Positions 23,201 through 32,715 are shown, numbered from the stretch's first letter. The stretch: DNA of 64,000 nt from Arabidopsis thaliana (GCF_000001735.4 NC_003070.9:8990001-9054000); one strand, 5' to 3'. Program-made: numbers and translations. Notes: a model not told the origin generated them from the letters alone.

Positions 23201-25226
23201 TTTCTCGTTCCAGTGCTTCCTTTTGTAGACATCCTTCTCGATGGCTTCTTCGCAGTAACCAGTGCCTTATCCATAGAAGTAGGTGGTTCCCGCGAATCAT
23301 GGGAATGTATGGTTTGTTCTGGCCTTTTGCCTTTTGGATCAAGGGCAGCACGTATCTGGTCACGGACAAAGTCTTTCATATCTTCATGCATTTGATACAT
23401 TTGGTCTTCCAGCTCCTTCAAAGACCTCCTCATTTCAACAATAAACCTCTCAGGCACAGGCTCTCCAAAACAATCCTCAGCAGTCTCTTCTTTATCACAG
23501 TCCATTTCAGATTTCTGTTTTTTCATAGCAGGTTCTTTAGGGCTCGGGCCCGGTGCATTTCGTTTCCTCTTAACATCTACAATAAACCAGTTGCTGCTAT
23601 TAATTGGTTTTCTTCTAGGTGCAATACCAAAAAAATTTGTAAAAACATTTATACTTATACTTACCTGTCTCTTCTAGTTGTGGTGGGCGCGACTGCTTTG
23701 GTACTCTAGCATAGCCTCCAACCCATTCATCCTCCTGCCACTGGTGCCCATCTATCAACAGTGCCTCAATGTAATCAACCCTTGGATCATCAACTTCATC
23801 ATCCCATGAAAGAGATGGAGGACAAACATTATCAGCTGGTTTCACAATATAGTTGACCTCAACCTACACAAATAAGTATGTTAACCATAGATAATGTACA
23901 TTTACTTATTATGTACGTACATACACAATTTAACACACCTCATCAGCAGCCTCTCACTCCAAAATGCGAGATGTCCGGATTGCTCGCAGAGAGGCAAGAC
24001 GATGGATAGACCTCTCAGCAAATGTCCTGTTAGGTACATCATCAGGTCCTAGCTTAGCAATTGATGGGATTGTTTCGAAAGCTAAAAGCTGGAGAGCTAA
24101 TGGGAAACCATGGAGTGCATAAGACCCTACAAGTATACCCCTTATTAGTTTCTGAGCATCGTAAGGAGTTTGGAAATTTGCTATCCTCCCCAAAGTACGG
24201 GTAAAGGACACCCTTCCCCATGGGTATTTACAGAAAAACTCCAGGTTCTTAGTCATCTCGACAGTCTTCGAAGTAGGCCTGTTGGGGTTACTGTGGGCCG
24301 CTACCACACCGTCAACCAAAATAATAAGAGATAGTGCCAGTTGCTTCCACCCCTCCATGCTTTCCTCCTCCTGCAGCCAGCTCACCAAATCAGCAATTGT
24401 TGGAACCGTGTCCCCAAACCTCTCATGAAACAGAGTATTCCAAACACTCTCACACTCAGGTTTCACACTGATAACATCATCAACGTCTTTCTTCTTGGGA
24501 TACTTCCCACATTCCAGCCCAGTTAAGATACTAAATTCTCTTAATCCAAATCTGATTGGATGACCGCCGAATACAATCCACATCTCATTCACCTTCTTTG
24601 TCACTAACTGACGGCATATTAGTCCAAGGACAAGCTTAGCATTGAAAGATGCCTTGTTTTTGGGTATTTTAAAAAGTTTCCCAAATGGAGAATCGAGAAG
24701 AAACTGCATCTCTGGTTTCCCCTTTAGTACTTTTGCTATGTCAGAAATGTACTCCGGTTTAGAGTACGCGTTCATCTTCGTCTCGGAAGGGTACCGGTCT
24801 AGAGCAAAGAGTCTTGGTGGTAACTCTTCAACTGTAAGATCTTCAGTCGGAGCAACACTTGGACTACCTGCAATTAAAAGTCATATACTGTTGAGCAAAC
24901 AGAAGTAGTGTACGTACACAGACATTTTCCAGATTATAACTTAAAATCATATTTTTGGCGGAAACAGAGATTTCCAATTCTACTTCTCAATTTTTCATCC
25001 TAAAGATATGCTAAATTCCGACAAATTCTAACACTTTAATCAAACAAGCTTTACAATTCTGATACACCCAAAGACAACAAACGGTAAATTAGAGATTCTA
25101 ACCCAGTTCCTCCGTTGCCTTTGTCGCAGAGCGTTTTCTTCGCGGGGAAACTCTTAATACACGCTTCTCCTTCCCTGGACCATGCTGTTTCCTCGGGACT
25201 TCGTCGTTAGCTTTATTTCCAGCCAT
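20258..25226 (-). pseudogene. DUF1985 / Ulp1 (C48) SUMO-protease-like gene of the MULE, one internal stop
   Basis: Fourteen exons can be joined with GT-AG sites and consistent phases: 25103-25226, 23939-24867, 23665-23863, 22978-23576, 22780-22905, 22529-22693, 22305-22430, 22128-22232, 21937-22038, 21807-21866, 21610-21711, 21284-21543, 21113-21197, 20258-21007. The product would be 1243 codons. Exon 2 carries DUF1985 (FGLREFSILTGLECG). Exons 4-12 form an acidic linker of small exons. Exon 14 is the C48 peptidase: catalytic His (codon 20741-20743, SEHWVAL), Asp (20690-20692, VYDAL), Gln (20531-20533) and Cys (20510-20512, GDCGPY) are all kept. One TGA (23954-23956) interrupts exon 2 after ...RTSRILE; the frame continues cleanly after it. 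Family knowledge: Ulp1 enzymes cut SUMO from proteins; transposon-borne copies have no proven substrate. A start after the stop, read-through or a sequencing error are alternatives. Confidence 0.82.
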
Positions 25227-25260
25227 AGCTAAAGATGCTATCTCGCCGGAGGTTCAAATT

Positions 25261-25356
25261 TCGCCGGAAAAAACAGTAACTTTCTCTTGGCTTCGCCGGG
25301 AAAAACAGTAACTTTCTCTTGGCTTCGCCGGGAAAAACAGTAACTTTCACTTCAGC
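25261..25356. repeat. 32-bp tandem repeat, three copies, in the leader/promoter of the Ulp1-like gene
   Basis: Units start at 25261, 25293 and 25325, each beginning TCGCCGG and containing AACAGTAACTTTC. They lie 35-130 bases upstream of the ATG at 25226, so they fall in the 5' UTR or core promoter of the minus-strand gene. The third unit diverges at its end. Confidence 0.9.
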
Positions 25357-25676
25357 GGATGTGGGAGTTCAGTGGCACAATTCAACTACCCAACAATTCG
25401 AAGTTATGTCGAATTTTGAAGCAATGGATACTGAATTTCGTTTCGCTTTCTGATTCTCTCTCAATCTCTCCGTTATTCTCTTTTTCGTTTTTTCTCGGTT
25501 TCTTCGTTTCAGTTTTTTTTTTTTTGTCTTTTTCAAAACTGAACCGCATCAACTAAACCGAAACCAACTGCTGTAGGGTTTGGTTTATGCCGTCAACTTA
25601 ACCGATACGAACTGCTGCACGGTTTGGTTTGTGCCATTATTAAGTTTTCCCAGGGTAATTTGGTCCGAAATTGAAT

Positions 25677-25708
25677 GAAAAGACAAAACGTGAAAACCAG
25701 TTTTCACT
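25677..25708 (-). repeat. right subterminal inverted repeat and terminal palindrome of the MULE
   Basis: 25677-25699 is the partner of 14899-14921. At its outer edge lies GTGAAAAC-CA-GTTTTCAC (25691-25708), a perfect 8-bp inverted repeat with a 2-base spacer. The left end has only the inner half. The element should end within about 15 bases to the right. Confidence 0.75.
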
Positions 25709-25723
25709 TTAATAATTCGGTGA

Positions 25724-25805
25724 GTAGAACGCAGACGTGATTTGTGTGTCAGCTCCCATCACTCCTTTTATCACAAGCGGCTATAGTTGAGCTCCGGCCA
25801 TCTGA
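25724..25805 (+). repeat. copy of the GET3d promoter/leader (block P')
   Basis: Near-identical to 30394-30475, directly upstream of the GET3d start (shared TGTGTCAGCTCC and ATCACTCCTTTTATCACAAG). Here no GET3d coding sequence follows; the sequence passes directly into a block resembling 10060-10135. Confidence 0.9.
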
Positions 25806-25875
25806 TGATGGATGATATTATTATGCGACAACATTTTGGTGGACTTTCCATAGACTGATTAGTGTTTACCATCAT
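25805..25875 (+). repeat. copy of the region upstream of SOG1 (block A2)
   Basis: Resembles 10060-10135, with shared TATGCGACA and TTTGGTGGACTTTCCA separated by small changes; roughly four bases in five match over the best 37. It abuts block P' with no gap, which suggests a tandem-duplication junction. The stretch from here to 26172 holds nothing else I can name apart from a CAT-trinucleotide run near 25870. Confidence 0.7.
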
Positions 25876-26172
25876 CATCATCATCATCATGATCTCCTCC
25901 CTCATGTGCTTTTCACATCTTAATCTGATTTCAACAAATTGTTTTTTTGAGATCCCAAATCATACTATCATTTCTTTTCACATCATTTGAGTCTTCACAC
26001 TAATATATAAATATTATGACACGACGACAACGGAGAAAAACACTATAACAGTACAAGAATTATATTTATACTACTAATTGATTTTGAATAGAGCTAATTA
26101 TTGTTTTGTCGGGATCAAGTTCAATTTTACAAACGTAGAACATCTGCACTTATGAATAAGTTGACTTTTTAA

Positions 26173-27448
26173 TTATTGTTTCTTACATTGATTCATTTCA
26201 AGCACAGTTGTTAAAACTACAGCTTCCTTACATTTGCTTGTTGATGGCGTTTTAGACAATGCTGAAGCTTTGAATCCTCCCCTCAGTAGATTTGATGCTG
26301 ATGCTGCGGTTATTTTCCTTCTCTTTCCTTCCAGCTCCATTCTTCTCTTGCTCGATGATGACACCGAGTAATCTGACTCGGGAAAAATGGAAGATGCATG
26401 GATCAGTGCTCGTTTGTCCTTTCGATTCTTATCAAACTTGGTCTTGGATTTCACGTTTGAGGCAGCCTTAATATCTTCTTCACTCTTTCGAAGAAGTCTG
26501 ACTTCTCCCCAAGCCTAGCTTCCTTGAAGCAGCCTCTTCTTCTGCTACATGTTTTCTGTGTCCCTGACAAATGAGAACAAAGTTAGAAAGTACGATCGAA
26601 AATCGGACTGCAAGCAGAGAATAATTTGCAAACTTGGAACTAACCCTAAGTTGTGCTGTTTAGGGAGAAACCATCAGCATGTCTTGCGTCTGAAACTCGC
26701 TGGAGGCGGACCAAAAACGGTTCTGCTGCTTTCTTCTTCTGTAAATCTACTTCCTGGTGCTCTAGACGATAAAAGGGGTCTGCAAGCTTTCCCTTCTCTG
26801 CAAAATTTCTTATCCCAAAGCATGTCAAGATTGAAGAAATAAGAAGAGTTAAAATACAAACAGCTATAGAGAGATCTATAGAGAATAAAATCGTAGAAGA
26901 AGGTAGAAGAAACCAACCTTGCTCAGCAGTGAGCTCCATGGTTTCTGCATCTTCTGCTTCATATTCCTCAACCTTCTTCTGGGCACCACTAGTGATGACA
27001 TACTCGCAGTTCTGAGGATCTGTCTGAATGACTATCTCATGTTTACAGCATGGTGATTTCATTGCAAAATGAGAGTAACAGAAACAAAGCTTCTGATCGA
27101 TCAACAAAATGAAAACCATGGGTAGACTTTAACATCGAGCCAAACCAACACACTGACACCAACTCAAGCAAAGTACACACTTTAGTTACTTTCGATCATC
27201 ATAATAGTTTCATGTTATACTTTGGTTTAGCCTCATCACTCTATTTATGGATCCCATAAGCAATCTAATTGTGTGAATCTAACCAAAAGTAGTATCTACC
27301 TCCCGATGTTACAACTTGGAAACTAGGGAATCACTGGAATGAACTAATATAGTATTTGACTATATTTACCTTATGACCAAAATTCCCTCGCCTATTTTCT
27401 TTACTTTGATTCGGAGTCCAGTCTGGGGGATAGTTAAAGTTATCTGCC
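26173..27448 (-). pseudogene. broken duplicate of the CWC16 gene (At1g25988-like)
   Basis: High similarity to 12532-14100 over exon 2 (partial), exons 4-6 and introns 4-5. Differences: exon 1 and the start of exon 2 are missing (similarity begins at GCAGATAAC near 27448); about 44 bp are lost inside exon 2; a deletion at about 27067 removes exon 3, hence the first zinc Cys pair, and the start of exon 4; 11 bp are lost near the end of exon 5; about 4 extra bases in exon 6 shift the frame near 26500; and the C-terminus differs. The two open pieces (26646-27119 and 26173-26454) are in different frames. A full CWC16 protein cannot be made, though a truncated transcript could exist. Confidence 0.92.
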
Positions 27449-27494
27449 ATATTACGAAGTTTTCTGCAGTCTTATTTGGAACCTACATATTACG

Positions 27495-28460
27495 AAGGGC
27501 TTGATGTTTTATCGATCGTTGAGTCAGCGACTATCACAGAGCAAAACGACAATGGCTATAAAAACTATCAAAGTAAAGCGACAGAGTTTTTGATTGTGGT
27601 TTGATTCATCTCATCTCTATATTTTGTTATAGTTACTATTTTTGTTATGTTGTTTTTATTGATATTCACTTGTGGATACTGTCGTTGTTTAATCAATTTT
27701 ACATTGAGCATCATTGTTATGTAGTTATTATTGATATTCAGTTGTGGATACTGTCGCAATTTAATCAATCTCACATTGAGCACCATTTGATATTCTAATA
27801 ATAACAATGTTTATGCTCATACTATTATCCTTTTAGAGCTGATCCTGTTAATGTTTTTGTTGTTACTCCTTTGTTGACATTGTTCATTTTTGTCCATGAC
27901 ATTGTAAGCTCACACTGATAAAAGGTGACACATTTCATGGCATTGTAAGCTCATACTGATTAAAGGATTTGCTACATGTTATTATGTTTATGTTTCTTTT
28001 ATAGTGTTTGGAGGTAAATCATTACCCGTCACTTTGTATTGAGTATGGTTTGTGGCAAACGTTGCCTAAAGAGGATGCAGATCCTTTTTTGCTAGCGGAT
28101 CCTCTCTTGCAACCTCGAATGGCCAATTTGGTAAGGAAATGGGAAGAACTCTATAAGGTGTAAAATCTAATTCTTCTACCTTTAAATATCTTTGTAGTTG
28201 TTAATTTGTCTTACTAAATAGTGAAATTATTCCACAACATTTTTCCTCGAAGGTGATTGACTTTGCTGATGATGTCGAAGAATTTGCTGATCGGCCATAT
28301 TGCATGTTTCATGAGCATTCCCGGCAAGGACTGAAGTGTGAGTGCTTGGACCGGGTGGTGTTTTGGATACTTCTGAAGCAAAGATCTTAGTAGAGAGATT
28401 GGCAGTCGAGGTTGCTCCTGAAGTTTTGCCTTCCGACATTGCTTCTGCTTTGGCCTTTTG
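27495..28460 (+). pseudogene. unassigned multi-exon gene relic
   Basis: Three protein-like plus-strand pieces can be seen: near 27500-27590 (IVESATITEQNDNGY), near 28010-28160 (LEVNHYPSLCIEYGLW, then KWEELYK, with a GT-type donor after it) and near 28250-28460 (VIDFADDVEEFADRP, then after a stop and in another frame LVERLAVEVAPEVLPSD to TGA). Composition is clearly not random, but frames do not join without a break and I recognise no family. The minus strand of the last part also has a 70-codon ORF (28227-28439), so the direction is not certain. Confidence 0.35.
27659..27800. repeat. 72-bp tandem repeat, two diverged copies
   Basis: Units start at 27659 and 27731 and share TTGATATTCA, TGTGGATACTGTCG and ACATTGAGCA. 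A second short repeat (GCATTGTAAGCTCA-type, two copies about 41 bases apart) lies at about 27900-27965. Both fall within the first gap of the unassigned relic. Confidence 0.8.
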
Positions 28461-28589
28461 AAGGTTGTTCTCATTGTTAAATGTCTTAGAAAATGTCTTT
28501 GTTGAGACGATTGTTTTTTTTAATGTTTTTGGGATGATGTCTTAGTTTTTATAGAAAATAAATGTTATATTAAATTTCTTCGTAATTCG

Positions 28590-29590
28590 TATGGTTGTAT
28601 TAAATCATAGGAAAAAAATTGTTAGCTATCGGAGAAATGCATGATCACATATGGCAAGTGTATTATTGTACCTTCATTTACACGAATTAGATGTATTACA
28701 TGATCAGATATCTGACGTCATGTAGTTAAAACCATAGACATGCAATTCCAGTACACTAATAAATTTACTTCGACGAATATCAATATTTACCGACATTGAC
28801 CCACAAAAATAATCAAAAAAATCTTATATTTATTTTTAATATTAAAAATATATATTTTTATTTGGTGTTGTATAATCAAAAACACTTAATGCATTAATTA
28901 TCATAATAGTTAGTTTTTCAATTTCAAAACTAAATTTTAAGTTTAATAAAAATAATTCATAAGTTTTTAAGATAATAAAATTTGTAAAAGCAGAAAATCT
29001 TATTATATTGGGTTTGATTCTAATGATTTTTATTGTAGAAAATAATTTTTGTGATTGAAAAAATTAAATAGAAACAAACTTTTTGTACATAAATAAACCA
29101 AACAAAAATGTAGTCTTTTCTTTTTAATTGACAATGTGAAGATAAGCAATTTACTTACTTAAAGGATCCTAATAAGATTTTTTGGTTTAAATTAAAAAAT
29201 TTATCTCTTTAAAATTTATTAAAAGTTTTTATTACACTTTTAGTTTAATTTTGAAAATGAAAAACTAACTATTATAAGAATTGATACATTAAAATGTATA
29301 TACAAAATGGAGAATGTGTTTTTTTGATTTTTTTTTTTTTTTTTAAAAATATATTTTATTAATATTTTTGCCCGTCAACGTTGCTTTTCGTTGGAGTCAA
29401 TCTATTGGTATACCAGAATTGTATGTCTATAATATTTATTACATGACATTATATAGTTTAGATTCGTGTTCATGTAATAAATCTATTTTGTGTAACTAGA
29501 AGACAATAGTATAGTTAATATTCTCAGATATTTTGTGTAGCTAGCAATCTTATTTCATAAATCATACATTTAATTCACTAGTCTGGTCAA
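28590..29590. repeat. about 1-kb imperfect inverted repeat (foldback element)
   Basis: Left arm about 28590-29010 and right arm about 29168-29590 are imperfect reverse complements around a centre near 29089. Clear pairs: ATAATAGTTAGTTTTTC at about 28903 with GAAAAACTAACTATTAT at 29260; TAGACATGCAATTCC near 28735 with its partner near 29425; TTACACGAATTAGATGTATT near 28680 with its partner near 29490. Arms are AT-rich and diverged (I estimate 65-75% identity), the loop is about 155 bases, and no ORF is present. This fits an old foldback or MITE-like element whose transcript would make a long hairpin. Confidence 0.75.
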
Positions 29591-30189
29591 AAGTAAACCG
29601 AATGAGACAGGCACTAATTTTGGAAACGACCAGAAGAGCATATGTATCTGTAACAGAATAAACCCGTTGGCCTCTTGGTTTAATCCTTAGATTTCTGGTT
29701 TACTTATCTGGTTCAATAATTTCATCTATCGCTACTATATGTAAGGCATATTTAGCCCTTTTCAGAAAGGTAATCAATCAAAACAAACAAAACTTCTCCC
29801 AATCTCTTTCTCTGTATCATCGTCACCTTCACTTCCACCATTGAATCTTTGTTCCTCGGGTCATCCTTCTTCCTTTCGTGGTCACCCCTAGACTTTGATT
29901 TACCCTTTCCTCGTACTGTTTCAATAACCCAGACATTTTCCTTTATAAATCCCGTCTTTACAAGTTGAATTTGCAAGTCTTAAAAGTAGGATTAAGTAAC
30001 ATTCAGTCACCTTTGTTACTTCCTCGTTTTGTTTCTTAAACAATATCAACAAATTTCAAAATAAATGAGAATCCTCGTAGCAAGACTAAGAAACAGTACC
30101 AAAATGACCATACGAGTATCACAATATAACTACTTTAAAAGACGCTATTAAGAGATTGCACATGACATGAGTATCCAAAACCAACATGT
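29591..30189. other. spacer, no gene supported
   Basis: A 74-codon minus-strand ORF (29752-29976) rich in Lys, Arg and Asp (GKSKSRGDHERKKDD) has no recognised family or splice partner and is not called. Otherwise AT-rich sequence. Confidence 0.4.
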
Positions 30190-30345
30190 ATCTAAACTCC
30201 TCGTTAGTGTTCAGATTTTCCAACGGGCCTTTCTTATTTGGGCCTCTGATTTGGGTCCATCAATTCTCGTTGTATCTTTTTGGGCTATACGAAATACATT
30301 AACCATTCCATTCTGAATCTCTGATTACGTCATTTGTTTAAGTGA
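30190..30345. repeat. duplicated block B, copy 2
   Basis: Near-identical to 12091-12245. It stands about 165 bases upstream of the GET3d start codon, so it may be part of that gene's upstream region; the first copy stands downstream of the CWC16 gene. Confidence 0.9.
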
Positions 30346-30393
30346 TCGATCGATGAGTAATAATTCAACTTTGGTCAATTTCAACTTGAATTG

Positions 30394-30508
30394 TGTAGAA
30401 CGCAAACGTGAATTGTGTGTCAGCTCCGATCACTCCTTTTATCACAAGCGGCTCTAGTGGAGCTCCGGCCAATCTGATCTTTTGAATTTTACACCAAAAA
30501 TAATAATA
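30394..30508 (+). promoter_or_regulatory. GET3d promoter-proximal region and 5' leader (block P)
   Basis: The 82 bases from 30394 match 25724-25805. An in-frame TTG-initiated extension into this leader is possible on paper but is rejected, because the ATG at 30509 begins a normal chloroplast transit peptide. Confidence 0.6.
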
Positions 30509-32619
30509 ATGGTGTCTTTGGTCAATTCTTCTCTAACATGCTCAAGCCTTACTCTGAATCTCCTTCCCATTCTGCGTACGGAAACACCTTCACTCTCCAG
30601 GAAGCGTCGAGCAGCTTATGTGGCGGCTACATCTTCTAGAGATGTTAACGATACCGCCGCTGATTCTTCTCAGAAACTCACCAAATTCGTCACCTTTCTC
30701 GGAAAAGGCGGCTCCGGCAAGACCACCGCCGCTGTTTTCGCCGCTCAGGTAAAGGAAAAAACACATTTTTCTGATTTCTTTCTCGTTGCATTAATCAATC
30801 TTGACTCAAGTCCTGAATTTTCCTCGACATTGAATTCTGAATCCTATAATGTTTAGAATTGAGTGTTGTATTGATCTCATCTCTGCTTAGATTGATGTTT
30901 CTTTTTGCTGTCTTCATAGATTGAATGTGTGGTTGCTAACTATTTGTCTTTAAAAATGGCTATGTACGTTAGCATTACGCATTGGCTGGGCTCAGTACAT
31001 GTTTGGTGATACATAATCAAGACCCTTCTGCTGAATTCCTCCTTGGAAGCAAGATTGGGACTTCTCCTACCTTGATCAACGACAATCTCTCTGTCATTAG
31101 GCTAGAAACCACAAAAGTATGTCCCTTATTTGTTTGTTTCGATCTTTGTATACTTTAGGTCTGGTTCAAGTTTTGAACTTACTTAACAATGGTTTCTGGA
31201 AACATTGCAGATGCTTCTAGAACCTCTTAAACAGCTGAAGCAAGCAGATGCTCGACTTAATATGACCCAAGGGGTTCTTGAAGGGGTGGGTATGTGACAC
31301 AACTTCGTATCTGTGAGTTTTGATAAAAAAAGGTTTGGAATTTTAAGTCCTAATTTGTTTTGGCTATTGTTGTGTAGTAGGTGGTTGGAGAAGAGCTAGG
31401 AGTACTTCCAGGGATGGATTCCATCTTTTCAATGCTTGAACTCGAGAGGCTTGTTGGTTTCTTTAGGCAAGCAACCCGAAAGAATCACAAGGGGAAGCCT
31501 TTTGACGTTATAATTTATGATGGCATTAGCACTGAGGAAACTCTTCGGATGATAGGTCTAAGCAGTAAAACAAGGTCTAGTTCATTGTGTTTTGCTATTC
31601 TTTCTGATTTATCTGGTGCTTCTTTCCCTTTTTGCAACTCTTAGAAAGTATGTTTCTTGTAGATTGTATGCGAAATATCTGAGAAGTTTGGCCGAGAAGA
31701 CAGATTTGGGGAGGCTAACAAGTCCGTCCATTATGAGATTTGTTGATGAGTCAATGAACATAAACAGTAATAAGTCGCCTTTCGATGGTATGACAAGTCC
31801 TGCCATGTGGGATACTTTGGAACGTTTCTTGGAGGTGATCTATTTATCCCATAACTCAGTGTCTTCAACTAATTTAGCTCTGAAATTACATATGGACTTT
31901 TGCATACTGTAGACTGGCGCTTCTGCTTGGAGAGATCCAGAGAGATTCAGGAGTTTTCTTGTAATGGACCCAAACAATCCTATGTCTGTTAAAGCTGCAT
32001 TACGGTATTGGGGTTGTACAGTACAAGCAGGATCTCATGTTTCTGGGGCGTTTGCTATTTCTTCTTCTCATCTGACCAGCCAAATCCCGAAAGCAGATTT
32101 TGTGCCACTGCCATTTGCTTCTGCATCAGTTCCATTTACTATAACTGGTCTGGATTGGGACAAAATTCTGCTGGACCAAGCGAATTCAAGTATCCGGGAA
32201 CTTCTCTCTGAAACTGTAAGCCATGGGACCAGCTTGACACAAACAGTAATGTTTGATACAGCAAAGAAATTGGTGACTCTTTTCATGCCGGGGTTTGAAA
32301 AATCAGAAATCAAACTGTATCAGGTAAAAAGGAACTTCTCATCTCCCTCATATTCGTCAGTTCTTGTAAAGCTCTCTCATTTCTTTTACTCATCTATGAT
32401 GGCATAATGTGATTGCTTGGAAAGATCTTCTGTTCATATGGAATTAAGAACTGCGAATGATTTTTTGTTTTCTTGATGAATCTGCAGTATAGAGGAGGTT
32501 CTGAGCTCTTAATAGAAGCTGGGGACCAAAGACGAGTGATTCATTTACCGTCTCAGATTCAAGGAAAAGTTGGAGGAGCAAAGTTTGTGGACAGAAGTCT
32601 CATCGTCACAATGCGGTAA
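30509..32619 (+). CDS. GET3D: GET3d: chloroplast ArsA/Get3-like P-loop ATPase with alpha-crystallin-like C-terminus (At1g26090-like)
   Basis: Seven exons: 30509-30748, 30973-31116, 31211-31285, 31381-31574, 31663-31834, 31913-32323, 32488-32619; 455 aa. A Ser/Thr/Arg-rich transit peptide (about 1-45) leads to the deviant Walker A loop of the ArsA/Get3 class (G65-K-G-G-S-G-K-T-T73). The switch-like VIYDGIS motif is in exon 4. The last 70 residues ([13 protein letters not shown], then [13 protein letters not shown], ending SLIVTMR) have the beta-sandwich pattern of an alpha-crystallin (small heat-shock) domain, the known hallmark of the Get3d branch. Family knowledge: Get3 proteins deliver tail-anchored membrane proteins; Get3d is confined to photosynthetic lineages and its client is unsettled. 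Its stop lies 97 bases from the stop of the convergent cytochrome b561-type gene. Confidence 0.93.
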
Positions 32620-32715
32620 TACATTTTCGAAGAACTAATTTGTTCTTTTTGTACACCAGAGATGTGTAGTTTGTCCCCAAACCAATACAAACTAAAAAGA
32701 ATGAAAATTAAAAAC

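Larger units (their letters stand above)
14840..25723. mobile_element. Mutator-like (MULE) element with transposase, OB-fold and DUF1985-Ulp1 genes
   Basis: Three genes define it: mudrA (15557-18495, plus), an RPA1-like OB-fold gene (19079-20027, plus) and a DUF1985-Ulp1 gene (20258-25226, minus). Its edges are approximate. A 23-bp inverted similarity (14899-14921 against 25677-25699, 21 of 23) marks the subterminal zones. The right side must end by about 25723, because the copied GET3d promoter begins at 25724. Long terminal inverted repeats are absent, which fits the non-TIR MULE class (VANDAL and Kaonashi types; the latter are known for carrying Ulp1-like genes). No 9-bp target duplication was found by eye. 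All exact copies of TGTACGTACA in the window fall inside. Mobility today is doubtful for the accessory genes, but the transposase frame is open. Confidence 0.85.

Noticed and set aside
31592..31912. 106-codon OR read-through ORF in GET3d
   Set aside because: Exon 5 plus unspliced flanks; GT-AG junctions at 31663 and 31834 give the consistent product.
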